From Flaviramulus sp. (lineage in GTDB: Bacteria; Bacteroidota; Bacteroidia; Flavobacteriales; Flavobacteriaceae), in NCBI GenBank assembly GCA_030731745.1, contig JANQTJ010000045.1, forward strand, positions 1 through 46,332: a DNA stretch of 46,332 nucleotides, written 5' to 3'. The translations under genes were made by a program, and so were the position numbers. This document shows positions 39,928 to 46,332 of the stretch, piece by piece. The first letter of the stretch is position 1; the number at the start of each line of letters is the position of its first letter. The notes beneath the pieces were generated by a model. The model saw nothing but the letters and a program-made list of their open reading frames with translations. It searched no databases and had not been told where the DNA came from.

Positions 39928-42900
39928 TTACTTGACTAAAAGTTGCGGATAAGGGGTAGGGGTTTCATCTATAATAGCAAATGGGCTGCCACCTCTTTTT
40001 TGATTGACCAATAATTTGTTCCAAGCTGGAGCGTTTGGTATGCTCGTGTTTATGCTCATACCTTCTGTGAAATCACCAAGAGTACCTGTTACGTTAGAGT
40101 TCACCAATAAAAAGTCTAAATAAAAATGTTGGCTTCTGGTAAATAATGGCACATTATCGCTTATGGTACTTCCAAATAGCCGTACATTTTTACTGTTAAA
40201 TGTGGTGTTGGTATTATTATTCCAAAAATTACAGTTATATATAGAAGGACTATCAAAGCCCAATACATAACTTCCTGTATGTCCTGTAAAATCACAATTC
40301 ACAAATTGTAAATAATTAGTAGAACCATCAAAGGCAATACCATTATCTTTAAACAAACAGTTTACCCAACTGTTAAGATTGTTAGCTCTGGTAGCATAAA
40401 AAGAAAAGGCTCTATCACTATTGTTTATAAATTGGCTTTTCCAAAAGAAAATTTTATCTATATAATTACTTAAATCAATATTATAAGGTATGTTTGGCGG
40501 GGCATCTTGATAAAATCCAATCTCGCAACCTACAAAATGGACTTGATTAAAAAAGTTATTATCGATACCAAAACCATTTTTGAAGTGGATACCATAAGTT
40601 TGTTCTCTAAATATGAGGTATTTATAGTTGCCACGATTTAACATGGTACTTAAATTAGCTACTTGATTATTTGTTATGTACCAGCCAGCTAAACCACCCT
40701 GTAGGGTTAAATGTGCTAAAGTAGTAGCTAAAGGTCCTATTGTGGCATCTCCAGGTAAACGATACGTTTCTATAAGATTAAAATCGTCTGTTAATCCTAC
40801 AATAACTGTTTTACCTGTACCTTGTCCTACTATACCATGGTTTGTTCCTACAAATAAGGGTGCGCTAATATAAAAGACTCCTTCTGGTAATTCTGCTATG
40901 GTATTGGTGTCAATTAAATTTTGAATGTAAGCGGTACTATCAGTTTTACCAACACGCTCGTTACGCCAATTTGCACCTAAGGGGTCTGGTAGGGTTTCAA
41001 AAGTGGGGCGTGCTAAAGGTGTTTTTTGAGTACCTAAAATAGAAGCTCTTAAATTAGTATAATCAGCACCGCTAGATATAGGACTTGTAAATTCAGTTTG
41101 TGTACCTACACCATCAACACTCATAACTCTATGGTTATCATCATTAGTGTCAATCCAATCATCAAAATTAATACGTAAATCAAATCCCGTTCCTTCTCTA
41201 TAAAAGTTACTATTACGAGTATCGACACTATAATAATTGCCATTACCTCTTATAATACTTAATGTGTCTTTTATTTGATGCCCTAAACCCCAATTATAGG
41301 TTTGTATATTATCTGCTTCAATATCAAAGGCTGGTGTCCAACTACTAGGTGGTAAATACCCAGCATCACCACCACCAACATCGGTTAGTTTTACAGTACC
41401 CATGTTACGCATGTATATAGTGGCTCTATCATTTTCGCTTTTCCAGTTCCAAGCTTCTACATCATAACCAATCATCGTAAAATCTTGCATACCTGAAATA
41501 TCGGTACCATTATCTCCAGGGTTTAAGTTATTATTCCAAACATGAATATTCCCATAACTGGGTGTAGCATCATTCCCTTTCATTACAAATCTAGGACTAA
41601 CGCCTAATAGTGCATGGCGGTATATTTCGTTATTTCTAAAATAACCTGATGCGCTACAATCCCATTGTAAGCGACATTTTAAATCTAAAAACACGTTGTT
41701 TTCAAGACGACCACCAGTTGTTCTAACAATACCGCTATTTAAACTCTCAAACTCGCCGTTTATAATAGGAGAGCCTGCTTCAAAAGTAAAATAAAAAGCA
41801 TCTAAATCTTTTAAAACGACCCCATTACTACCTGAGGCAATATTAACATCTGGCACCCTACTTCCTGTGACATGACCATATAATTTTTGATTGCCACTTA
41901 ACGTTATTGAGTTACCTGAAGTGTTATAACCATAATCTCCTTCTTCTAATCTTACCGAATTGTAGATGTTTAAATAGTCTTGTAAACTATCTTTTTTTGC
42001 TAAGGGTAACAATTTAGCATCGAAATACTCAATTTCATCTTCTAAATTATTAGAAAGGGATGATGGTGCAGGTATTTTTTCTATTCTAGGAGGTAAGTTA
42101 CCAGTAAATATATAATCAGTTATTTCATAAACTAACCTATCTTTAAAAGCTACTGTTGCTGCTGAACTGGGATGTATATAATCTCCACCTGCATCAAAAT
42201 AAGAGTTAAGGTCGTTATAAATCATGTTATAAAACTGTGTAAAAGGCTCTCCATCTGAATATGTAAACTCTGATGCTCGACTTAAAGCTAGTGGTTTTAT
42301 AATATTATCATTGTATGGTTTAGCACCCAATTCTTCATTTTCATAGGCATTATTAGCTGTTCCATGGTCATAATCTCTAAATGATATATCAGAAATTAAA
42401 GGTGAAAATCCTTTAGCTTCAATTTTATCTAAAATTTCAGTATAACAAGCTGTCATTTGTTCTATTTGCGCTTGTGTTAAGCTTGAATAAGGCCTAGATG
42501 ATGTTACATTATTTCCTCCTAAATGGATAACACAAACTGTTTTAATGCCTGGTATGTTTTCAAAAGGAGCTAAGGCATCATCTATAAAAGCAGGATTTGA
42601 ACCTTCAGAATAACTACATATGGTTTGACCAGAACCTGCATATCTGTAACCAGAAAATGTTTTACCTGGATAAGCTTCTTCTAAATCTGCTATAAAACCA
42701 TCCATAGCAGCAGGGAAAAATGCACCTTGCATAATTGATGCACCCATAATTATAAAGCGTACACCTGTAATTTCTTCAACTTGATTGGTTTTAAATGTCT
42801 CTATATTACTATCAAGTGATTCATTGTTAGCACCATCTATAGCACGTATTGTAATATTATAAATGGTGTTTTCTGTTAGTCCTGTTAGGGTGTAATTTGT

Positions 42901-43155
42901 AATATTACCTAAAGATGTAACTAAAATTTGACCATTATTATATAAAATATAATCAACAACGCCCACATTATCAGTGGCAGCTGTCCAAGATAAGTCTACG
43001 GTGGTATAACTCACATTAGTAGCCACTAAATCTAGGGGGGCTGTAGGGTTTTCAGTGTCAGGTACTGTAGGCTCCTCATCTAATGCGTAAAAATAATTTT
43101 GCGAAAAACTAGAGGATACAATAAATAAAAAGAGAAAAATTATTTGGTTTTTCAT
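39928..43155 (-). CDS. Secreted FN3 / SGNH hydrolase / double beta-helix protein
   Basis: 1075 residues. Signal peptide MKNQIIFLFLFIVSSSFS then Q; an FN3 domain (about 36-123); an SGNH/GDSL-type hydrolase domain (about 131-350) with block I GASI (Ser140), GSG (174-176), GGNN (213-216) and DYIHP (Asp325, His328), i.e. a full Ser-Asp-His set. Two right-handed beta-helix modules follow: about 380-700 and 735-1075, each opening with a K.DS motif (KKDSLQDYL at 387; KTDSTAYIQ at 737) and a glycine-rich strand as in the Pectate_lyase_3 group. No T9SS sorting domain is present. It may deacetylate or cleave polysaccharide outside the cell; the neighbouring exopolysaccharide locus is a possible substrate source. 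Overlaps the previous gene by 4 bp. Confidence 0.8.
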   Translation of the reverse strand: MKNQIIFLFLFIVSSSFSQNYFYALDEEPTVPDTENPTAPLDLVATNVSYTTVDLSWTAATDNVGVVDYILYNNGQILVTSLGNITNYTLTGLTENTIYNITIRAIDGANNESLDSNIETFKTNQVEEITGVRFIIMGASIMQGAFFPAAMDGFIADLEEAYPGKTFSGYRYAGSGQTICSYSEGSNPAFIDDALAPFENIPGIKTVCVIHLGGNNVTSSRPYSSLTQAQIEQMTACYTEILDKIEAKGFSPLISDISFRDYDHGTANNAYENEELGAKPYNDNIIKPLALSRASEFTYSDGEPFTQFYNMIYNDLNSYFDAGGDYIHPSSAATVAFKDRLVYEITDYIFTGNLPPRIEKIPAPSSLSNNLEDEIEYFDAKLLPLAKKDSLQDYLNIYNSVRLEEGDYGYNTSGNSITLSGNQKLYGHVTGSRVPDVNIASGSNGVVLKDLDAFYFTFEAGSPIINGEFESLNSGIVRTTGGRLENNVFLDLKCRLQWDCSASGYFRNNEIYRHALLGVSPRFVMKGNDATPSYGNIHVWNNNLNPGDNGTDISGMQDFTMIGYDVEAWNWKSENDRATIYMRNMGTVKLTDVGGGDAGYLPPSSWTPAFDIEADNIQTYNWGLGHQIKDTLSIIRGNGNYYSVDTRNSNFYREGTGFDLRINFDDWIDTNDDNHRVMSVDGVGTQTEFTSPISSGADYTNLRASILGTQKTPLARPTFETLPDPLGANWRNERVGKTDSTAYIQNLIDTNTIAELPEGVFYISAPLFVGTNHGIVGQGTGKTVIVGLTDDFNLIETYRLPGDATIGPLATTLAHLTLQGGLAGWYITNNQVANLSTMLNRGNYKYLIFREQTYGIHFKNGFGIDNNFFNQVHFVGCEIGFYQDAPPNIPYNIDLSNYIDKIFFWKSQFINNSDRAFSFYATRANNLNSWVNCLFKDNGIAFDGSTNYLQFVNCDFTGHTGSYVLGFDSPSIYNCNFWNNNTNTTFNSKNVRLFGSTISDNVPLFTRSQHFYLDFLLVNSNVTGTLGDFTEGMSINTSIPNAPAWNKLLVNQKRGGSPFAIIDETPTPYPQLLVK

Positions 43156-43889
43156 TGTCCCGAAATTATATAAGCATTAGCACCTGATTTTCTTAGTAAG
43201 CCAAAGCGCACATTTCCTACGCGGCTAGTAAATACAGCACTTCCAGCATCTGTATAATTTAAGGTTACACCAGATCCAGCAGTTACTGTTAAAATGGCAC
43301 CATTATGTGCTTCTAGATTAACCGTATCGCCAATTTCCATAGCTGTAAAGTTAAATGGAATGGTTAAAGTAGCTGAGTTGCTGCAAGCTATGGTATTATT
43401 AATTTCGGCATTCGTAATAGTTCTAGATCCTGTTAATGATATGATAGCGGCTCTGTATGGTAAGGCATTAATTGTACCTGTGAAATTTTCAGCAGATTTT
43501 GCATGCAACGCATAAGGTACGCTTAAGAGTTGACTTAATCCAGTAATAGTATAATTAGAACTCCCAGTAAGATCAACTTGGGTTTCTACAAAATAAATAC
43601 TACGTTCCCAAGGGATGCTACTAAAATTACCTTGCACACTATTTCCAGTACCTATTTCTAAAGACACTAAACCATTATTATTGGTTCTAACTGCATGAGT
43701 TTCTTCATAAACAACCGTTCCAGTAGTACTACCTTGACGGATAAGAATTTTTAAACTCACATTGGAACTAACAAGCAAGGTATTATCGGTTGCTCTGATA
43801 ATCGCTTGATAACTCATTTTTTCTGGGGTTTGAGCAAACATAGAAAGTGAGCATGTTAAGCATACAAGAAAAGAAAATAGGTATTTCAT
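43152..43889 (-). CDS. Secreted protein with C-terminal beta domain, SVPYALHA type
   Basis: 245 residues. Signal peptide MKYLFSFLVCLTCSLSMFAQ. The first half (MSYQAIIRATDNTLLVSSNV, then IGTGNSVQGNF, SIYFVETQVD) and LLSVPYALHAKSAE near residue 128 belong to a widespread Bacteroidota secreted family often found beside large repetitive surface proteins. The second half (about 140-245) is a Thr/Ser-rich beta domain ending YIISGQ, reminiscent of phage tail-fibre-like stems, and was not recognised further. It lies 4 bp after the T9SS gene and overlaps the 1075-residue protein gene, so it is the middle of a translationally linked trio. Confidence 0.75.
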   Translation of the reverse strand: MKYLFSFLVCLTCSLSMFAQTPEKMSYQAIIRATDNTLLVSSNVSLKILIRQGSTTGTVVYEETHAVRTNNNGLVSLEIGTGNSVQGNFSSIPWERSIYFVETQVDLTGSSNYTITGLSQLLSVPYALHAKSAENFTGTINALPYRAAIISLTGSRTITNAEINNTIACSNSATLTIPFNFTAMEIGDTVNLEAHNGAILTVTAGSGVTLNYTDAGSAVFTSRVGNVRFGLLRKSGANAYIISGQ

Positions 43890-43893
43890 GGTG

Positions 43894-44424
43894 TTATTTT
43901 TTTACAATTTTGATGGTTTTGAATAGTTTTTCTTTGATAAATACTTGAACTAAGTAAATAGAAGCACTCATATTACTTAAATCTATAGTGGTATGGGTTT
44001 GTTTTATTAAATTTTGTTTTAATAATTTACCTTGGTAATTATAAAGTTGATACGAGTTTAATTGACTGTTTAAATTGATGCCTTCAGCAGCTAAGGTAAC
44101 ATAATCCGTTGTAGGGTTTGGGTAAATTAACACATCAACTTGAGGGGTTACAGGTTCTATTGGAACATCAATATCTTCATTATTAGGTAGCTCTTCTAAA
44201 TGATTTTGTCGAATACCTTGTGTAATACTATGACTATCAGCTTCAATATTGGAATAAAAAACTTGTCCGATGGAATAATTGAAAGAGCCATCATTACCTG
44301 ATAAATCTGCACCTGTGGCGTTTATTGAATACATAAAATCATTATTTTGTCCATTAACATACAAAGTAGTAAATAATAGTATTAAAATGACTATGCAACT
44401 TTTTGTTAAGTAGGTTAGCTTCAC
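43894..44424 (-). CDS. Small T9SS-sorted secreted protein
   Basis: 176 residues. N-terminal signal (KSCIVILILLFTTLYVNGQ), a beta-rich middle (FMYSINATGADLSGNDGSFN, YSIGQVFYSN) ending in a DVPIEPV linker, and a C-terminal sorting domain (about 100-176): VLIYPNPTTDYVTLAA, YQLYNYQGKLL and the final IVKK, the standard type A form exported by the type IX system. The start is GTG at 44424; an in-frame TAA upstream and the lack of an internal Met leave no alternative. The YSIGQVFY phrase is shared by many flavobacterial T9SS proteins of unknown role. First gene of the trio. Confidence 0.83.
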   Translation of the reverse strand: MKLTYLTKSCIVILILLFTTLYVNGQNNDFMYSINATGADLSGNDGSFNYSIGQVFYSNIEADSHSITQGIRQNHLEELPNNEDIDVPIEPVTPQVDVLIYPNPTTDYVTLAAEGINLNSQLNSYQLYNYQGKLLKQNLIKQTHTTIDLSNMSASIYLVQVFIKEKLFKTIKIVKK

Positions 44425-44449
44425 GATTCTTAGGGGTTAAGTAGGTTAG
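44405..44449. repeat. 14-bp direct repeat spanning the GTG start
   Basis: GTTAAGTAGGTTAG occurs at 44405-44418 (codons 3-7 of the T9SS gene) and again at 44436-44449 (its short leader), 31 bp apart. Confidence 0.6.
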
Positions 44450-44452
44450 AAG

Positions 44453-44460
44453 CAAAATTA
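44453..44460 (-). promoter_or_regulatory. TAnnTTTG -7 element of the secreted-protein operon
   Basis: On the minus strand TAATTTTG is an exact match, about 28 bases before the GTG start at 44424. A second match, TATATTTG at 44680-44673, lies further upstream. The CGATGAAATGCA repeats start about 20 bp upstream of the near element. Confidence 0.5.
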
Positions 44461-44477
44461 TTGAATAAAGAAATAAT

Positions 44478-44537
44478 ATCGATAAAAGTTTTGTTTTTTT
44501 CGATGAAATGCAATATTGGTGTTCGATGAAATGCAAA
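44478..44537. promoter_or_regulatory. Three tandem CGAT-type motif copies upstream of the secreted-protein operon
   Basis: ATATCGATAAAAG (CGA at 44480), TTTCGATGAAATGCAA (44501) and TTCGATGAAATGCAA (44524) stand in direct orientation 21 and 23 bp apart, that is two helical turns. Relative to a start site near 44447 they would lie at about -38, -60 and -83, a plausible activator array. Confidence 0.45.
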
Positions 44538-44841
44538 TGTGAGAGCTAGCAAGATGATTTTTTTTTGGGTCAATATAAGTACGATAAGGTGTTAATTTTA
44601 GATGTTTACATTTTAAAAAAAATACAGACATTAATGTGGTGTTAAAATCGTCTTATGTTAGTTTAGAATTGACAAATATAAATTTTTATATAAAAGTCTA
44701 GTTCTCAATCACTAAACTTGTTAATAAGTAGGGGGTATTGTTGATAAATCCTATAGTTATCCTAGTAATTGCTAATTGTTTTACTCAATAAAGAGTCTTT
44801 GATTGGGATTTGTGAAAATGAACAACAGCTTATGAGCTTTT
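44538..44841. other. Intergenic stretch with no gene found
   Basis: AT-rich DNA between the motif array and the terminator of the 44949 gene. It holds the distal TAnnTTTG element at 44673-44680 (minus strand) and no reading frame I can support. Confidence 0.4.
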
Positions 44842-44891
44842 TTAAACAAAAAAAGTGCTAGCTATAAAATTAAATTTTATAGCTAGCACTT
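44842..44891 (-). terminator. Strong intrinsic terminator for the NPCBM protein gene
   Basis: A perfect 18-bp stem (44853-44870 with 44874-44891) with a TAA loop. On the minus strand it is followed by a run of Ts (A-rich 44842-44852 on plus), 57 bp after the stop codon at 44949. Confidence 0.88.
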
Positions 44892-44948
44892 GGTTGGGGA
44901 GGTTAAGGATTTTAAAAAAATCTAGTGGCTATTTTTTTTAACACGTTT

Positions 44949-46332
44949 TTATTTAACAACAAACCTTTCAATACGCGTCCAGTCAGAGCCTTTAACTTCT
45001 AAAATATACAGGCCACTTTCCAAATCAGAAACTTTAAATAATTCAAAAGCCTGTCCTTTATTCATGCGTCTTGATCGTGTTTCAATCAGTTTACCTTCTA
45101 TTGTGAAAATACTAATGTTTAAATCTCCTTGATGCGCATTGTCTACAAAAATATCTGCAGTTAATTTTTGATTTTTTCTTACTGGGTTGGGGTAAACCAT
45201 CACTTTAGTTTGGAAAATCTCAAAATCGACTGCAACCTCATACGAGTAAATTTTTTCGCCTTGAGCCGTAATGCCAACAACACGGTAATATGATTTTCCA
45301 ATAACAGGGTTGTAATCGTTACCCATATACCCTGATTGTTTATTTGATTTGATACTTGGTTGGTCATTAACCACGGTATAATGATGACCATCAACCGAGC
45401 GCTCAACTACATACATGTCAATACCCAGATCGTTAGCTGTTTCCCATTGAATGTCCACCATATGCGTATCATTTATAGTGGTTATATCTAAGAAAGTAAA
45501 AGGGGCTACTATCGCATCGTTAATTTTTGAAGCGATGGTATTTTGTAAGGTATCACAATAGGTAAACACAGCCCCAGCCCAATCGGCATGGTCATAGGCA
45601 TTTGGTCCCATAGAATGAACCACCAGCGTCAATTGCGATAAGCCATTAATTGGCACTTCTACAAGTTGCGCATCATCAGTAGCGGTTAAGGTTTGGCTAC
45701 GGAATAAAGACACGCCATCGCCTAATATTTCGAATTGAACACTTGCCAGACCACTAGAGACATTATCATCAATACCTATATACGATTTAAAAGATTGGTA
45801 ATCACCGGTAGTTAGATCGTAAATAATTTGAGATTGCGCATGGGTTCCAATACCATGGGTAAAGGTTTGTCCATTAATGGTAAGAGGATTACCATTTAAG
45901 TTGGTATTTAATCTGGCAGTACTCCAGCCTTGTTGTGCAGAGACCCAGTTTAAATCACTAAGGTTAACTTCCGAAAGATTACATACAGGATCTGTAGGCG
46001 TTACATCGGTAGTTATTATAAGGGTATTACTAGGGGCGCTTTCAACACCATTAGCATCGGTTGCTGTTACAGTAAAGTTGTAAGTAGTATCTGCGGTGAG
46101 TCCAGAGACTTGGTATGTTAAGACATCTCCCAGCGTAGTTTCTAAAACACCATCTTTATAGATGTTATAATTAGTGATGGCTACATTACTAGTTGAAGCG
46201 GTCCAAGATAAGTCAACCGTGGTATCCGATTGTGCGATACTAGAAAGAGTTGGTATGGTAGGTTCAAGTATTTCAGAACAATAGGTAAACACAGCCCCAG
46301 CCCAATCGGCATGGTCATAGGCATTTGGTCCC
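44949..46332 (-). CDS. Large T9SS-sorted protein with tandem NPCBM and FN3 modules, 5' part cut by window edge
   Basis: The open frame continues past the right edge; the 461 codons seen are the C-terminal part. From the edge inward: the last residues of one NPCBM module (GPNAYDHADWAGAVFTYC), an FN3 domain (EPTIPTLSSIAQSDTTVDLS ...), a complete NPCBM carbohydrate-binding module (NLSDLNWVSAQQGWS ... HGIGTHAQSQIIYDL ... HADWAGAVFTYC), a second FN3-like domain (VDIQWETANDLGIDMYVVER), and a type A T9SS sorting domain (VMVYPNPVRKNQKLTADIFV to the final RFVVK). It is exported and probably anchored to or released from the surface, and binds glycans. A GTG near 46292 is not a start because the frame is open further upstream. 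The missing N-terminus may carry an enzyme. Confidence 0.85.
   Translation of the reverse strand, partial: GPNAYDHADWAGAVFTYCSEILEPTIPTLSSIAQSDTTVDLSWTASTSNVAITNYNIYKDGVLETTLGDVLTYQVSGLTADTTYNFTVTATDANGVESAPSNTLIITTDVTPTDPVCNLSEVNLSDLNWVSAQQGWSTARLNTNLNGNPLTINGQTFTHGIGTHAQSQIIYDLTTGDYQSFKSYIGIDDNVSSGLASVQFEILGDGVSLFRSQTLTATDDAQLVEVPINGLSQLTLVVHSMGPNAYDHADWAGAVFTYCDTLQNTIASKINDAIVAPFTFLDITTINDTHMVDIQWETANDLGIDMYVVERSVDGHHYTVVNDQPSIKSNKQSGYMGNDYNPVIGKSYYRVVGITAQGEKIYSYEVAVDFEIFQTKVMVYPNPVRKNQKLTADIFVDNAHQGDLNISIFTIEGKLIETRSRRMNKGQAFELFKVSDLESGLYILEVKGSDWTRIERFVVK

Noticed and set aside
44354-44536. 60-codon minus-strand frame over the start of the T9SS gene
   Set aside because: It overlaps the signal-peptide coding region and the promoter/motif region in another frame and has no recognisable feature.
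1-46332. tRNA or rRNA genes, insertion sequences, prophage, CRISPR, riboswitch
   Set aside because: I read for tRNA T-loop patterns, transposase-like frames, short regular repeats and B12-box-like leaders and found none I could support; a covariance-model search would be decisive.

Overview
The window looks like the chromosome of a marine-type member of the Flavobacteriaceae (Bacteroidota). Evidence: strongly AT-rich DNA; genes with hardly any Shine-Dalgarno sequence; several TAnnTTTG promoter elements; C-terminal type IX secretion (T9SS) sorting domains; a surface-lipoprotein export signal (CSDDE); an UpxY-type antiterminator; and a compact crt cluster of the kind that makes yellow zeaxanthin-type pigment. 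I cannot name the genus. No rRNA, tRNA, CRISPR array or insertion sequence was seen.

Layout. (1) 1-9155: end of a heme A synthase gene, cca and tsaC, joined to a lipooligosaccharide-core-like cluster: six family 2-type or related glycosyltransferases, a methyltransferase, a lipopolysaccharide-kinase-like protein and a family 9 heptosyltransferase, arranged in short units on alternating strands. (2) 9203-12336: dapD, a small secreted protein, ruvX, def and a DUF5606 protein, with two clear intrinsic terminators. (3) 12449-14589: a Crp/Fnr-type regulator followed by a surface lipoprotein built of four 110-residue repeats. A perfect 16-bp palindrome between them sits where a class II Crp-family activator would bind. 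(4) 14698-19570, minus strand: a five-gene operon of a CarH-like MerR/B12 regulator, crtI, crtB, crtZ and crtY (lycopene to beta-carotene to zeaxanthin). (5) 20066-39843, plus strand: a long exopolysaccharide locus. It has an initiating phosphoglycosyltransferase, an UpxY-like antiterminator, a Wzc tyrosine autokinase, eleven glycosyltransferases, three hexapeptide acyltransferases, a polymerase-like membrane protein and a VanZ-like protein, and it ends at a perfect 12-bp terminator hairpin. No outer-membrane export protein (Wza) and no flippase (Wzx) is present in the window. (6) 39928-44424, minus strand: a three-gene operon of secreted proteins: a T9SS-sorted protein, a small secreted protein, and a 1075-residue FN3 / SGNH hydrolase / double beta-helix protein. 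(7) 44949 to the right edge: the 3' part of a large T9SS-sorted adhesin or enzyme with tandem NPCBM and FN3 modules.

Taken together the window is about the cell surface: core glycan, a secreted polysaccharide, secreted proteins that may bind or edit polysaccharide, and light-responsive membrane pigment. The least-described pieces are the Crp-plus-four-repeat-lipoprotein pair, the SGNH/double beta-helix operon next to the exopolysaccharide locus, and a recurrent CGATGAAATnCA motif in three intergenic regions. Functions below come from motif recognition by eye; no database search was possible.
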